Part shown: positions 1 through 8,045 of the stretch, piece after piece
Numbering within the stretch: the first letter of the stretch is position 1
How the letters are laid out: every line of letters starts with the position of its first letter
Source: VRUE01 sp963703175
Lineage (GTDB): Bacteria; Actinomycetota; Thermoleophilia; Solirubrobacterales; 70-9
DNA: 64,000 nucleotides
Assembly: GCA_963703175.1 (NCBI GenBank)
Contig: OY969794.1
Span: forward strand, 1,054,001-1,118,000
Direction: 5' to 3'
Made by a program: the position numbers and the translations under genes
The notes under the pieces: model-generated
What the model was told of the DNA's origin: nothing
What the model saw: the letters and a program-made list of their open reading frames with translations, nothing else
Database searches by the model: none

Positions 1-477
1 CTCGTGCGCGAGCGAGTCGCCGCCGGCAATGAGTGTCGGCTGACGATCGCGGGGGACGGCCCATGGCGGCCCGAGGCCCTCGCGCTCTGCGAGAAGCGCC
101 TGCCCGTGGGCTCGTGGCGGATCGAGGGTGCATCGGCGAGCCCGACCACAAGGCTAGCGGACTCGGACCTCGTCGTTGCCCAGGGCACGACCACGTTAGA
201 GGCCGCGGCGCTCGGCCGGCGCGTCGTCGTCGCCCGTTCGCTCGGCCCACACCAGGCCTCGGGCGTCGTACTGACGCCCGAGCGCTACGACGATGCCGCG
301 CGGGACCCCTTCGGCGATCCGCGGGTGACCGAAGACACGGCTCAACTATGGGGCGAGCTTCTCGCGCTCGATGAAACGGACCTCAGCACCCTGCGGCAAC
401 TGGTCGAGAGCCACAACAGCCTCGAGGTCGCCTCGCGTGCGCTGGGCGAGGCCCTGACGACAACCAAGTCGCAGTAG
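1..477 (+). CDS. Glycosyltransferase, C-terminal part (5'-truncated by window edge)
   Basis: The reading frame is open from base 1 with no start in view, so only the last ~159 codons are present; a GTG at 4 is internal. The visible segment has the layout of the donor-binding half of a GT-B glycosyltransferase: a beta-strand ending in AGDGPW, then DLVVAQGTTTLEAAALGRRVVVAR, a variant of the conserved region that holds the sugar-nucleotide-binding Glu in GT4-like enzymes (here EAAALG). It probably transfers a sugar in surface polysaccharide assembly, which fits the neighbouring rml and glycosyltransferase genes. Acceptor and donor cannot be told. It ends with TAG at 475-477 and is followed by a long structured intergenic segment. 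Family assignment is moderate because the N-terminal half is missing. Confidence 0.6.
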   Translation, partial: LVRERVAAGNECRLTIAGDGPWRPEALALCEKRLPVGSWRIEGASASPTTRLADSDLVVAQGTTTLEAAALGRRVVVARSLGPHQASGVVLTPERYDDAARDPFGDPRVTEDTAQLWGELLALDETDLSTLRQLVESHNSLEVASRALGEALTTTKSQ

Positions 478-498
478 AGGTAACCCTAGAAATGACAA

Positions 499-516
499 GA
501 CCCGCCGAAGCGGGTC
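499..516 (-). terminator. Candidate intrinsic terminator hairpin
   Basis: Seven-base-pair GC stem (GACCCGC/GCGGGTC) closed by TTCG when read on the minus strand, giving a cUUCGg tetraloop, and followed by TTGTCATTTCT. The U-tract is weak and interrupted. It could end transcripts coming from the rml side. Confidence 0.4.
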
Positions 517-609
517 GAGTCTGGTGAAGCGGGAACCACCCCGCAGGCGACTCACACTCTGCTCAAGGGTACCACGGGAGCTCGCCCCAGACTCGACCGC
601 TTCAGCGGC
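504..609. repeat. Imperfect long inverted repeat downstream of a stop codon
   Basis: The left arm (504-524) and right arm (587-609) pair over about 20 positions with a two-base insertion and one bulged G. The inner 9 base pairs (CGAGTCTGG/CCAGACTCG) are perfect and enclose 62 bases. It begins 27 bases after the glycosyltransferase stop, echoing the stop-linked palindromes elsewhere in the window. Confidence 0.6.
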
Positions 610-616
610 CTATATG

Positions 617-706
617 CGGAGGGCGCCGGACTCGAATCGGATCCGACTGGTTGGCCGGACGTGATGAGTGTGAGTCACCCGAAGACACCTGTCTCCTTCA
701 CCCTCC
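617..706 (-). ncRNA. tRNA-like fold, possible non-canonical tRNA (unproven)
   Basis: Read on the minus strand, the 90 bases fold as follows: an 8-base-pair acceptor (GGAGGGTG/CGCCCTCC, one wobble), a 6-base-pair D-like stem with loop AGGT, a 5-base-pair stem with 7-base loop CTCACAC (T33, CAC at the anticodon, A37), a 22-base variable segment, and a T loop TTCGAGT. The discriminator would be G. Long D stem, 8-pair acceptor and long variable arm are features of tRNA-Sec and of published allo-tRNAs with 8/4 folds. Against it: the 53-61 pair is A/C instead of G/C, position 8 is not T, and CCA is not encoded. It may be a decayed tRNA or chance. Confidence 0.22.
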
Positions 707-794
707 CTACCGGCGACGCTAGCAGTGAAACCGCTTCGCGCAACTCACAATTTCAAATTGGCGCACTAAATTTTCACTTCCGTTTGAGTTGGTG

Positions 795-972
795 TCAAAA
801 CGGAGTGAATCGACTACTTCGGATAGCCCAAGCTATGGCGGGGTCGTAGGTGCTCGAGAGCAGGTAGGTGACGTCGGCTACGTCGCTGAGCACGGCGAAG
901 CCGCGCGTCGCCATCGACCTCGGGCTCGACCAGGACGACGTCGTCGAGCTTCGTCTCCAAACGGCGCGGCAT
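795..972 (-). pseudogene. rmlC: rmlC (dTDP-4-dehydrorhamnose 3,5-epimerase) remnant
   Basis: The start codon overlaps the rmlB stop (TGATG), the usual arrangement of a following operon gene. The first ~24 codons read MPRRLETKLDDVVLVEPEV then DGDAR, matching the N-terminus of RmlC epimerases. The next recognisable sequence is in another frame: RGFAVLSDVADVTYLLSS followed by TYDPA, which matches the segment of RmlC after its catalytic core. About 90 central residues, including the catalytic His and Tyr region, are absent and the frame shifts at the junction. The second frame runs to a stop at 795-797. This looks like one internal deletion plus frameshift. If no other rmlC exists in the genome, dTDP-L-rhamnose could not be made by this operon. 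Confidence 0.75.
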
Positions 973-1955
973 CAGCCGAGCGCTTTGCCGTACTGCTTCT
1001 CGTAGTACTCGCGGTACTCGCCTGAGCGGATCGGGCCCCACCACGGCTCGTTCTCGCGGTACCACTCCACGGTTCGCCCCAGGCCCTCGGCGAAGTGGAC
1101 CTGCGCCTCCCAGCCGAGCTCGCCGCGCAGCTTCTCCGAAGCGAGCGAGTAACGGCGGTCATGGCCGGGTCGGTCGGTGACGTACTCGATCTGCGACTCG
1201 TCCGCCCCGGTCAACTCGATCACCCGCTTGACCACCTCGATGTTCTCGCACTCGTCGGGACCACCGACGTTGTAGGCCTCGCCCGGGCGACCATTCATCA
1301 GCACCGCATGGATGCCCCGGCAGAAGTCCTCGACGTAGAGCCAGTTGCGCACTTGCCTCCCGTCCCCGTACACAGGCAGCGAGTCGCCGTGGATCGCGTT
1401 GAGGACCATCAGGGGAATCAGCTTCTCCGGGTACTGGCGCGGGCCGTAGTTGTTGGAGCCGCGCACGATCGAGGCCTCGGTGCCGTAGGTGTGGAAGTGG
1501 GCGGAGACGAGCAGATCGCCGGCCGCCTTGGTCGCCGAGTAGGGGGAGGAGGGATCGAGCGGCGAGGTCTCGGTGAAAGAGCCTGACTCGATCGAGCCGT
1601 AGACCTCGTCGGTGGAGACCTGCAGGTAGCGGCCGACGCCGAGCTCGCGAGCGGCGTCGAGCAGCGTGCCGGTGCCGATCACGTGGGTGCGGGCGAAGGC
1701 GTCCTGGTCGTCGATCGAGCGGTCGACATGCGACTCGGCGGCGAAGTTGACGACCGCGTCGCAGCCCTCCATCGCCTCGCGCACGACGGCGGGATCCTCG
1801 ATCGCGCCGACCACCAACTCCGTGCCATCGGGCAAGTTCTCGCGGCGGCCGGCGTAGGTGAGCTTGTCCAGGACCCGCACTTCGTGCTCGTCGCCGATCA
1901 ATCGCACGTAGGTGGAGCCGATGAAGCCGGCGGCGCCGGTGACGAGGATCCTCAT
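972..1955 (-). CDS. rmlB: dTDP-glucose 4,6-dehydratase RmlB
   Basis: A 327-residue NAD-dependent extended SDR enzyme that converts dTDP-glucose to dTDP-4-keto-6-deoxyglucose, the second step of dTDP-L-rhamnose synthesis in the cytosol. The Rossmann motif GAAGFIG is at residues 7-13 and the NAD-ribose Asp at about 30. The substrate loop carries STDEVYG near 115, with the catalytic Asp-Glu pair typical of RmlB, and YSATK supplies the catalytic Tyr and Lys near 140. Length is normal. Its ATG overlaps the end of rmlD by four bases (ATGA), so the two are translationally coupled. The next gene, rmlC, is broken. Confidence 0.95.
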   Translation of the reverse strand: MRILVTGAAGFIGSTYVRLIGDEHEVRVLDKLTYAGRRENLPDGTELVVGAIEDPAVVREAMEGCDAVVNFAAESHVDRSIDDQDAFARTHVIGTGTLLDAARELGVGRYLQVSTDEVYGSIESGSFTETSPLDPSSPYSATKAAGDLLVSAHFHTYGTEASIVRGSNNYGPRQYPEKLIPLMVLNAIHGDSLPVYGDGRQVRNWLYVEDFCRGIHAVLMNGRPGEAYNVGGPDECENIEVVKRVIELTGADESQIEYVTDRPGHDRRYSLASEKLRGELGWEAQVHFAEGLGRTVEWYRENEPWWGPIRSGEYREYYEKQYGKALG

Positions 1956-2806
1956 GCCGGGGCCTCGGTCTCAGCGCGACGCTGGGACAGATATGCGGCG
2001 AGGCCGTCCTGCCAGGAAGGCAGTTCGATCGCGTGCTCGCGCTGGCTCTCCAGCGCCGAGTAGGCGGGGCGTGGAGCCGGACGGCCGAGCATCTCGGTGG
2101 TCGCCGACATCACTTTGCACTCGACGTGCGCCTGTTCGAAGATTTCACGCGCGAACTCGTACCAGGAGCAGGCGCCCCCGGCGGCCATGTGGTGGATGCC
2201 GAACTCGACCCCCTCGATCAGGCGGACGATGCCATAGGCCAGGTGCCACGTGTAGGTGGGCGATCCGACCTGATCCCGCACGACGAGGACCTCGCCGTGG
2301 TCGGTGGCGAGGCGCAGCATCGTCTCGACGAAGTTGGGGCCGCCCGTGCCGAAGAGCCAGGCGGAGCGGACAACGAAGTGGCGCTTGTTGGCGGTGCGGG
2401 TCGCCTCCTCCCCGGCCAGCTTGCTACGGCCGTAGGCGGAGAGGGGTGCGGTCTGGTCGGTTTCGACGTAGGGCGCACCCTTGCTGCCGTCGAAGACGTA
2501 GTCGCTGCCGACGTAGACGACCGAGGCGCCGACCGAGGCAGCCGCGGCTGCGACATTGCCCGCTCCCTCCCCGTTGATTCGGGTCGCCTCCCCCTCGGAC
2601 TGCTCGGCGCCGTCGACGTCGGTCCAGGCGGCACAGTTGATGACGACGTCGGGACGCTCGCTCTCGATCTTGGCGCGGACCGCGCCGGCGTCGGCGATGT
2701 CGAGCTCGGCGTGGCCGTAGCCGACCACCTGGTGGCCGGCGTTGCCGGCGGCGAGCATCACATCGCGGCCGAGCATTCCAGCTGCCCCCGTGACCAGGAC
2801 CTTCAT
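1952..2806 (-). CDS. rmlD: dTDP-4-dehydrorhamnose reductase RmlD
   Basis: A 284-residue SDR reductase that makes dTDP-L-rhamnose from dTDP-4-keto-L-rhamnose with NAD(P)H. GAAGMLGRDV at residues 7-16 is the nucleotide-binding loop, INCAAWTDVDGAE and GSDYVFDG are RmlD signature segments, and YGRSK gives the catalytic Tyr and Lys. It lies 13 bases after rmlA and overlaps rmlB. Its substrate needs RmlC, whose local gene is only a remnant, so either another epimerase exists elsewhere or the product is not made through this operon. The 284-residue length is typical. Confidence 0.93.
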   Translation of the reverse strand: MKVLVTGAAGMLGRDVMLAAGNAGHQVVGYGHAELDIADAGAVRAKIESERPDVVINCAAWTDVDGAEQSEGEATRINGEGAGNVAAAAASVGASVVYVGSDYVFDGSKGAPYVETDQTAPLSAYGRSKLAGEEATRTANKRHFVVRSAWLFGTGGPNFVETMLRLATDHGEVLVVRDQVGSPTYTWHLAYGIVRLIEGVEFGIHHMAAGGACSWYEFAREIFEQAHVECKVMSATTEMLGRPAPRPAYSALESQREHAIELPSWQDGLAAYLSQRRAETEAPA

Positions 2807-2819
2807 CGGGAACCGCCCA

Positions 2820-3908
2820 TCAGATGATCTTGATCTCCGACTTGTCGCCGACCAGCATGCGCAGGGTCTTCGGCATTCCGTCGCTGCGGGTCAGCTTCAC
2901 TTCGCGGCCGAGCAAGCTTGCCTCCATGCGGGTACCGAGGTCTTCGACGATGGATCCGGCGAGCACGATCGAGTGCTCGATTTCGGAGCGGCAGATCTTC
3001 ACGTCCTCGCCGATCGAGGTGTAGGGGCCAACGTAGGCGCCCTCGATCTGAGCGCCGGCGCCAATCACCGCCGGGCCACGCACGACCGAGCCGCTCAGCT
3101 TCGCACCCGCCTCGACCACGACCTTGCCCTCGACCTTCGAGTCGGCGTCGATCTCGCCGTCGAGGCGTGTCTCGATCTCCTCCAGCACAAGCCGGTTAGC
3201 CTCGAGCATGTCGGCGAGCTGGCCAGTGTCCTTCCACCAGCCGCTGACCACCTCTGACTGCACTTTGTGGCCGTCCTCGATCAGGCTCTGGATCGCCTCG
3301 GTGATCTCCAGCTCACCCCGCCAGGAGGGCTTGAGCGCGCGGGCGGCGTCGAAGATCGCCCCCTGGAAAAGGTAGACGCCGACAAGGGCAAGGTTGGAAG
3401 GCGGGTCTTTGGGCTTCTCGACCAGGCGCACGACGTGGTCGCCGTCGAGCTCGGCGACGCCGTAGGAGCTGGGGTCCGAGACCGGGGTGAGCAGAATCAG
3501 CGCGTCGGGATCAGACTCGCGGAAGGTCGCGACGAGGCCGCGCAAGCCATCGGCGAGCAGGTTGTCGCCGAGGTACATGACGAAGGGCGCACCGGCGATG
3601 AAGTCCTCGGCGGTGAGCACGGCATGGGCAAGCCCAGCCGGCTCGTCCTGGACGATGTAGGTGATCTCGGCGCCGAACTGCGAGCCGTCGCCGGCGGCGG
3701 CGCGGATCTCATCGCCGGTCTCGGGCGCGATGATGATCCCGATCTCCTTCACCCCGGCGTCTACCAGCGCCTCGATCCCGTAGAAGAGCACGGGCTTGTT
3801 GGCGACGGGCACGAGTTGCTTAGCCGAGGTGTGGGTGATGGGACGCAGGCGGGTGCCCGCCCCACCGGAGAGAATAAGTCCCTTCAAAGTGCCTGTAAGG
3901 GGCTCCAT
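2820..3908 (-). CDS. rmlA: Glucose-1-phosphate thymidylyltransferase, long form
   Basis: A 362-residue nucleotidyltransferase that makes dTDP-glucose from glucose 1-phosphate and dTTP. GGAGTRLRP at residues 15-23 is the nucleotide-binding loop, followed by the KQLVPVANKP segment. The last ~110 residues are hexapeptide-like repeats (left-handed beta-helix), which marks the long 'RmlA-long' type rather than the ~290-residue enterobacterial form. First gene of the rmlA-rmlD-rmlB operon. A TAGGGT box lies 12 bases before the ATG on the minus strand, in the 39-base divergent gap shared with the coiled-coil gene at 3948. Confidence 0.92.
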   Translation of the reverse strand: MEPLTGTLKGLILSGGAGTRLRPITHTSAKQLVPVANKPVLFYGIEALVDAGVKEIGIIIAPETGDEIRAAAGDGSQFGAEITYIVQDEPAGLAHAVLTAEDFIAGAPFVMYLGDNLLADGLRGLVATFRESDPDALILLTPVSDPSSYGVAELDGDHVVRLVEKPKDPPSNLALVGVYLFQGAIFDAARALKPSWRGELEITEAIQSLIEDGHKVQSEVVSGWWKDTGQLADMLEANRLVLEEIETRLDGEIDADSKVEGKVVVEAGAKLSGSVVRGPAVIGAGAQIEGAYVGPYTSIGEDVKICRSEIEHSIVLAGSIVEDLGTRMEASLLGREVKLTRSDGMPKTLRMLVGDKSEIKII

Positions 3909-3933
3909 TGCGAGGTTGCAACCCTACCGTGGC

Positions 3934-3939
3934 TACGAT
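3934..3939 (+). promoter_or_regulatory. -10 box (TACGAT), leaderless start for the gene at 3948
   Basis: TACGAT ends 8 bases before the ATG at 3948, so transcription should begin at or next to the start codon. No ribosome binding site precedes the ATG. Confidence 0.5.
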
Positions 3940-3947
3940 AGGCCGCG

Positions 3948-4184
3948 ATGAGCGCCGAGACGCAGACGGGCGACGCCCAGCGCGAACTGGAAGCCCGGCA
4001 CCGCGCCGAGCTGGACGCCCAGCGCGAGGAGTTCCACCGTGAGATCGGTCGCCGGGCCTTCCGCATCGGCGAACTCGAACAGGAGGTGATCGAGGTCGCG
4101 CAGACGTATGAGACCTCGCTCAGCTGGCGCCTGACCAGGCCGGTGCGATCGTTCAGGACCCTGCTGGCAAAGCTTCGAGGCTGA
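3948..4184 (+). CDS. Small coiled-coil protein, glycosyltransferase partner
   Basis: A 78-residue protein, mostly charged heptads (RELEARHRAELDAQREEF), predicted coiled coil over residues 10-55. It ends with a motif like SLSWRLTRPVRSF. That S-SWRLT-P-R motif is common at the ends of coiled-coil linkers attached to glycosyltransferases in cell-wall polysaccharide clusters. It ends two bases before the GTG of the two-domain GT2 enzyme at 4187, so this is likely a separate subunit or a split-off N-terminal segment that tethers or scaffolds the enzyme. Function is inferred from context. Confidence 0.7.
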   Translation: MSAETQTGDAQRELEARHRAELDAQREEFHREIGRRAFRIGELEQEVIEVAQTYETSLSWRLTRPVRSFRTLLAKLRG

Positions 4185-4186
4185 CC

Positions 4187-5962
4187 GTGCCCAGAGACGC
4201 CCGGTCGCTCAAATCGCTCCTCCCCCCGCCCCTGTTCGCGTTCCTGCGCCGGCTCCGCGACCTAAGCCGGCGCCTCCGGCAGCTCCATCTCAACCGCCCC
4301 AAGGCGCAGCGGGAAGCCGCCCTGCAGGAAGTCGAGGCGCTCGAGTCCCGGCCGACGATCTCGCTGGCGATGCCGACCTACAAGTCCGACCTCGGCTACC
4401 TGGGCAAGGCGATCGACTCGGTGCTCGCCCAGCACTACCCCGAGTGGGAGCTGTGCATCGTCGACGACGGCTCCGGGCAGCCGGAGCTGAACGCCGCGGT
4501 TCAGCGCTACGCCGACTCCGACCCGCGGATCAAGTTCGAGCTAGCGGCGGAGAACCGCGGCATCTCCGCCGCGACCAACGCTGCCATGGAGATGTGCAGC
4601 GGCGAGTTCGTCGGCTTCCTCGACCACGACGACACCCTCACCCCGGACGCCCTGCTGCGCTTCGCGCAGGCGCTGACCGCCGATCCGGAGCTCGACGTCG
4701 TCTACTCCGACTCGGACAAGCTGACCCTGCACGGCGTCAGGGCCGATCCCTTCCTCAAGCCCGACTGGTCGCCGATCTACGCGCTGGGCGCGATGTACAT
4801 CGGCCACCTGCTCGTCGTGCGCCGCTCGCTCGCCGAAGCGGCCGGGGGGTTCGACCCCACCTTCGACACGATCCAGGACTTCGAGTTCTTCCTACGCGTC
4901 TCCGAGCGCACCGACCGCATCCACCACATCCCCCAGACGCTCTACCACTGGCGCGCGATCCCGGGCAGCATCGCCGCCGGGACCGACCAGAAGGGCGGCG
5001 TCGAGGAGCTCCAGGCGAGGGCGGTGAGCGGCCACCTCGAGCGGCGCGGCGTTGAAGCCAAGGCGGTCCCGCACCCGACGATCCCGCACCGGGCGGTCCT
5101 CGCGCCTCGCAACGGCGCCGCTCCCGCGGTGGACGTCAGCATCGTCATCGCCAGCGGCGGCGGGGAGGGCGGCCTGGGGAGACTGCTCGCCTCGCTCTTC
5201 GAGCTGACCTCATACCCGCGCTTCGAGGCGATCGTGGTCGGCCGCGGCGAGGAGGCTCCCGCCGGGAACGTGGGCGAGCGAGCCACCTGGGTGGCCGGTG
5301 AGCCCGGCCCGTTCCGTCGCGGGCGCGCTAACAATCTCGGCGCCGCCGCGGCGAGCGGCGAGTACCTGATCTTCCTCGGCGAAGACGTCGAGCTCGTCGA
5401 GTCCGACTGGATCGAGCAGCTCCTGCTGCACGCCGCGCTGCCGGGAGTCGGCGCGGTCGGGCCACTGCTGTCCCGACCCGACGGCCTGGTCGACCAGGCT
5501 GGCGTCGCGATTGGGCTGCGCGATCCCGCCAGCCCGATGCTGAGCGGCTTTCCGGCGGACGGCGACGGCTACTACGGATCGCTGCCCTGCGCCCGCGAGG
5601 TCTCGGCGCTCAGCTCCGAGTGCCTCCTGGTCGGCAAGGCAGAGTTCGACGCCGAGAAGGGCTTCAACGAGTTCTACAGCCTCCAGTACGAGGACTTCGA
5701 CCTCTGCCGCCGGCTCGCCCGCCGCGGTCTCAGCTCCGTCTACGCCCCGCGGCCGCGGCTGCTGAACCACCGCACGCCGGCCGGCCGCCGCGCCGCCACC
5801 GACGCAGTCGACCGCGCCCTCTTCGTCGACTGCTGGTATGACGACCTGATGCGCGGCGACCCCTACTTCAATCCTGGCTTCGCCCAGCAGCTCGCCGACT
5901 ACGTGCCGGTGAGCTGGCGCGAACGGGTCTACCGCGCAACCGCGCCCCTGGGCCGCCGATGA
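4187..5962 (+). CDS. Tandem-domain GT2 glycosyltransferase
   Basis: A 591-residue cytosolic protein with two GT-A domains. The first (residues ~56-290) opens with ISLAMPTYKSD, has VDDGSG at 92-97 and FLDHDD at 144-149 (metal-binding DxD), and continues with the RIHHIPQTLYHWR tail segment typical of rhamnosyl/galactosyl transferases of O-antigen type. The second (residues ~306-560) starts VSIVIASGGG and has weaker acidic motifs (FLGEDVEL). Starts with GTG two bases after the coiled-coil gene and overlaps the next gene by ATGA, so the four plus-strand genes 3948-8027 form one operon. It probably adds sugars to a lipid-linked polysaccharide. Donor unknown. Confidence 0.85.
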   Translation: MPRDARSLKSLLPPPLFAFLRRLRDLSRRLRQLHLNRPKAQREAALQEVEALESRPTISLAMPTYKSDLGYLGKAIDSVLAQHYPEWELCIVDDGSGQPELNAAVQRYADSDPRIKFELAAENRGISAATNAAMEMCSGEFVGFLDHDDTLTPDALLRFAQALTADPELDVVYSDSDKLTLHGVRADPFLKPDWSPIYALGAMYIGHLLVVRRSLAEAAGGFDPTFDTIQDFEFFLRVSERTDRIHHIPQTLYHWRAIPGSIAAGTDQKGGVEELQARAVSGHLERRGVEAKAVPHPTIPHRAVLAPRNGAAPAVDVSIVIASGGGEGGLGRLLASLFELTSYPRFEAIVVGRGEEAPAGNVGERATWVAGEPGPFRRGRANNLGAAAASGEYLIFLGEDVELVESDWIEQLLLHAALPGVGAVGPLLSRPDGLVDQAGVAIGLRDPASPMLSGFPADGDGYYGSLPCAREVSALSSECLLVGKAEFDAEKGFNEFYSLQYEDFDLCRRLARRGLSSVYAPRPRLLNHRTPAGRRAATDAVDRALFVDCWYDDLMRGDPYFNPGFAQQLADYVPVSWRERVYRATAPLGRR

Positions 5963-7143
5963 GGGCCCTCTTCGTCTACTTCGGCCCGTTCGACGTCAAC
6001 AGCGGGATCCAGGCCTACCACTTCGGCAACGAGCTGACCGACCTAGGCTGGGAGGTCACCGTCGCCGGCCGCGGCGACCCCGCCCGCGCCAAGGCGGTCG
6101 GCGAGCCGCGCTTCGAGTGCATCTCTCATGACGATCTCGACCGCAAGCTGGAGCAGATGCGCCGCGACCCGAAGGAGACGATCGTGATCGGCTGGACTCC
6201 GCGCGAGCCGGTGCGACGGATGACGATGGAGGCGGTGCGCAAGCTCGGCGTGCCCTACGTCATCCACCTCGAGGACAACGAGGAGCTGCTGATCGAATCG
6301 GCGACGGGGCGCTCGCTGGCCGAACTGCAGCGGCTCCCCCTGCGCCAGCAGGACAGCCTGGCGCCACCCGACCTGATCCACCCCACCCACCACCGCGAGT
6401 TCCTCGACGGCGCCGCCGGGATCACCGTGATCACCGAGGCGCTCAACGAGTTCAACCTGGTCGGCCGGCCGCACGCGCTGGCCCGTCCCGGGATCGACCT
6501 CGAGCGCTTCCGGCCCGACCTCGAGTCGCACTCGCGGGCGCAGCTCGGCCTCGCCCCCGAGGACTTCGTCCTCGTCTACCACGGCACCATCCACTACGCC
6601 AACCAGCACGAGATGCTGAGCCTCTACCTGGCGGTCAAGCTGTTGCAGCGGCGCGGGCACCGCGTGCGCCTGGTGCGGCTCGGGCACAGCGAATTCGGCG
6701 GCCCCGACCCGCGCTCGTTCCGCGCCCTCGGCGACGGCGTGATCGAGCTCGGCCCGATCGCCTGGCGGGAGATCCCCGCCTACCTGGCGATGGCCGACGC
6801 CTACGTGCAGCCGGGCCCGCCCGACGACTTCAACCGCTACCGGCTGCCCTCCAAGCTGCCGGAGTTCCTGGCAATGGGACGGCCGGTTATCTTGCCGCAC
6901 TGCAACATCGGCAACGACCTGAAGCACGGAGAGGACGCACTCTTGCTGGAGCAGGGCAACGCAATGGAGATCGTCGTTCGCATCGAAGAACTGCTCGCCG
7001 ACCGCGATCTCGCCAAACGCCTCGGTGCCGGCGCCCGGCGCTTTGCTGTTGAGCGGCTGAGCTGGGGGGCGAACGCCGCCGGCCTCGCCGCCTTCCTGCG
7101 TGAGTGCTCGGCGTCCGGGCGCGCGGTGGGTTCGGCCGCGTGA
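5959..7143 (+). CDS. GT4-family glycosyltransferase
   Basis: A 394-residue GT-B fold enzyme. The N-terminal half opens with RALFVYFGPFDVNSGIQ (acceptor side). The C-terminal half has LARPGIDLERFRPD, then VYHGTIHYAN, and a donor-binding region YVQPGPPDDFNRYRLPSKLPEFLAMGRPVI with the Glu of the GT4 E-x7-E type motif. Overlaps the previous gene by four bases and the following methyltransferase by GTGA. Likely acts with the tandem GT2 enzyme on the same polysaccharide. Sugar specificity cannot be read from sequence. Confidence 0.87.
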   Translation: MRALFVYFGPFDVNSGIQAYHFGNELTDLGWEVTVAGRGDPARAKAVGEPRFECISHDDLDRKLEQMRRDPKETIVIGWTPREPVRRMTMEAVRKLGVPYVIHLEDNEELLIESATGRSLAELQRLPLRQQDSLAPPDLIHPTHHREFLDGAAGITVITEALNEFNLVGRPHALARPGIDLERFRPDLESHSRAQLGLAPEDFVLVYHGTIHYANQHEMLSLYLAVKLLQRRGHRVRLVRLGHSEFGGPDPRSFRALGDGVIELGPIAWREIPAYLAMADAYVQPGPPDDFNRYRLPSKLPEFLAMGRPVILPHCNIGNDLKHGEDALLLEQGNAMEIVVRIEELLADRDLAKRLGAGARRFAVERLSWGANAAGLAAFLRECSASGRAVGSAA

Positions 7144-8027
7144 GCGCCGGGACCCAGGCGCAGCGCCTGCGGGCAGCGGCGGCACGCTCGCCACTGCTGC
7201 GCAAACTCGCGGGCAAAGCGGCCCTCTACACGCCGCAGGGCGCGACCCCTGGCGCCAACGCCTCAGCCTGGACGATCGGGGACGGGGCGCTCTGGCCGAT
7301 CGCCGAGCGCTACGCCGGCTCGTTCCCACTGCCGCCGATCTCCTACGGCACGGTGCGCGACTTCGCCGACAGCGCCGACCATCTGACCGGCCTCGCCGGG
7401 ACCAGCTTCGACATGAAGGACCTGCAGCGCTGCTGGACGATCAAGGCGATCCTCGGCAACGTCGAGCGCGGCTCGCGGCTGCTCGAGATCGGCGCCGGCG
7501 AGCCATTGGTGGCGGGGATGCTCTCCCGCCTCGGCTACGACGTGACCGTGGTCGACGACTACATGGGCGGCGGCAATGGCCCGCGCGAGTTCAAACGCTT
7601 CCAGGCGGCCTACCCCGACGTCCATTTCGTCCGCGAGCTCTTCCCACCTAACGAGGACGTCGGCGACGACTTCGGCGCGGTCTTCTCGATCTCGGTGCTC
7701 GAGCACGTGCCGCTGGAGCAGATCGACACGGTGGTCGAAGCCGGCCACCAGCTGGTCGCCAAGCGCGGCGGCTGCTCGATCCACGCCGTCGACCACGTCC
7801 TCGCCGGCTGGGGCGCCGACGAGCACCGCGAGAAACTCGACCGCATGGTCGCCGCACTCGGCCTCCCCGAGCAGGACCTGGCGACCCAGATCGACGCGAT
7901 GGAAGGCGATCCCGAGACCTATTTTGTCTCCGCCGAGGCCCACAACCGCTGGCGCGGCGACCTGCCCTACGACCAGTACACGATGCGCCGTATTGGCTCG
8001 GTCAACCTGTTCCGCGGCACCGTCTGA
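7140..8027 (+). CDS. SAM-dependent class I methyltransferase
   Basis: A 295-residue protein. The GTG at 7140 overlaps the upstream stop (GTGA) and is preferred to an ATG at 7104 that would overlap the glycosyltransferase by 40 bases. The SAM-binding motif I is LLEIGAGEPLVAGML, motif II ends VVDDY, and the motif IV region is GAVFSISVLEHVPLEQID. It lies last in the four-gene operon, so it may methylate a sugar of the polysaccharide or its terminus; terminal methylation is a known chain-length signal read by Wzt-type exporters, and a Wzt with a C-terminal domain is encoded nearby. That link is inference. Confidence 0.85.
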   Translation: MSAGTQAQRLRAAAARSPLLRKLAGKAALYTPQGATPGANASAWTIGDGALWPIAERYAGSFPLPPISYGTVRDFADSADHLTGLAGTSFDMKDLQRCWTIKAILGNVERGSRLLEIGAGEPLVAGMLSRLGYDVTVVDDYMGGGNGPREFKRFQAAYPDVHFVRELFPPNEDVGDDFGAVFSISVLEHVPLEQIDTVVEAGHQLVAKRGGCSIHAVDHVLAGWGADEHREKLDRMVAALGLPEQDLATQIDAMEGDPETYFVSAEAHNRWRGDLPYDQYTMRRIGSVNLFRGTV

Positions 8028-8045
8028 GCCGCCGATGGCGAGCGG

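Larger units (their letters stand above)
478..794. other. Structured intergenic stretch without a credible gene
   Basis: About 320 bases between the glycosyltransferase end and the rmlC remnant. It holds a long imperfect inverted repeat (504-524 with 587-609), a hairpin with a UUCG loop on the minus strand (499-516), a 90-base tRNA-like fold on the minus strand (617-706), an 11-base inverted repeat pairing 549-559 with 666-676, and an A+T-rich tract at 735-800. Short open frames here have no family resemblance or start signals, so none is called. Confidence 0.6.

Noticed and set aside
617..706. A straightforward tRNA-Sec gene
   Set aside because: The anticodon register giving TCA breaks the stem and lacks T33, the 53-61 pair is wrong, and no selenocysteine genes are present in the window.
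485..720. Possible tmRNA, SRP RNA or c-di-AMP riboswitch between the glycosyltransferase and rml genes
   Set aside because: The conserved cores of these RNAs (tag frame, SRP tetraloop region, ydaO core) could not be found; only generic stems and the tRNA-like fold are visible.
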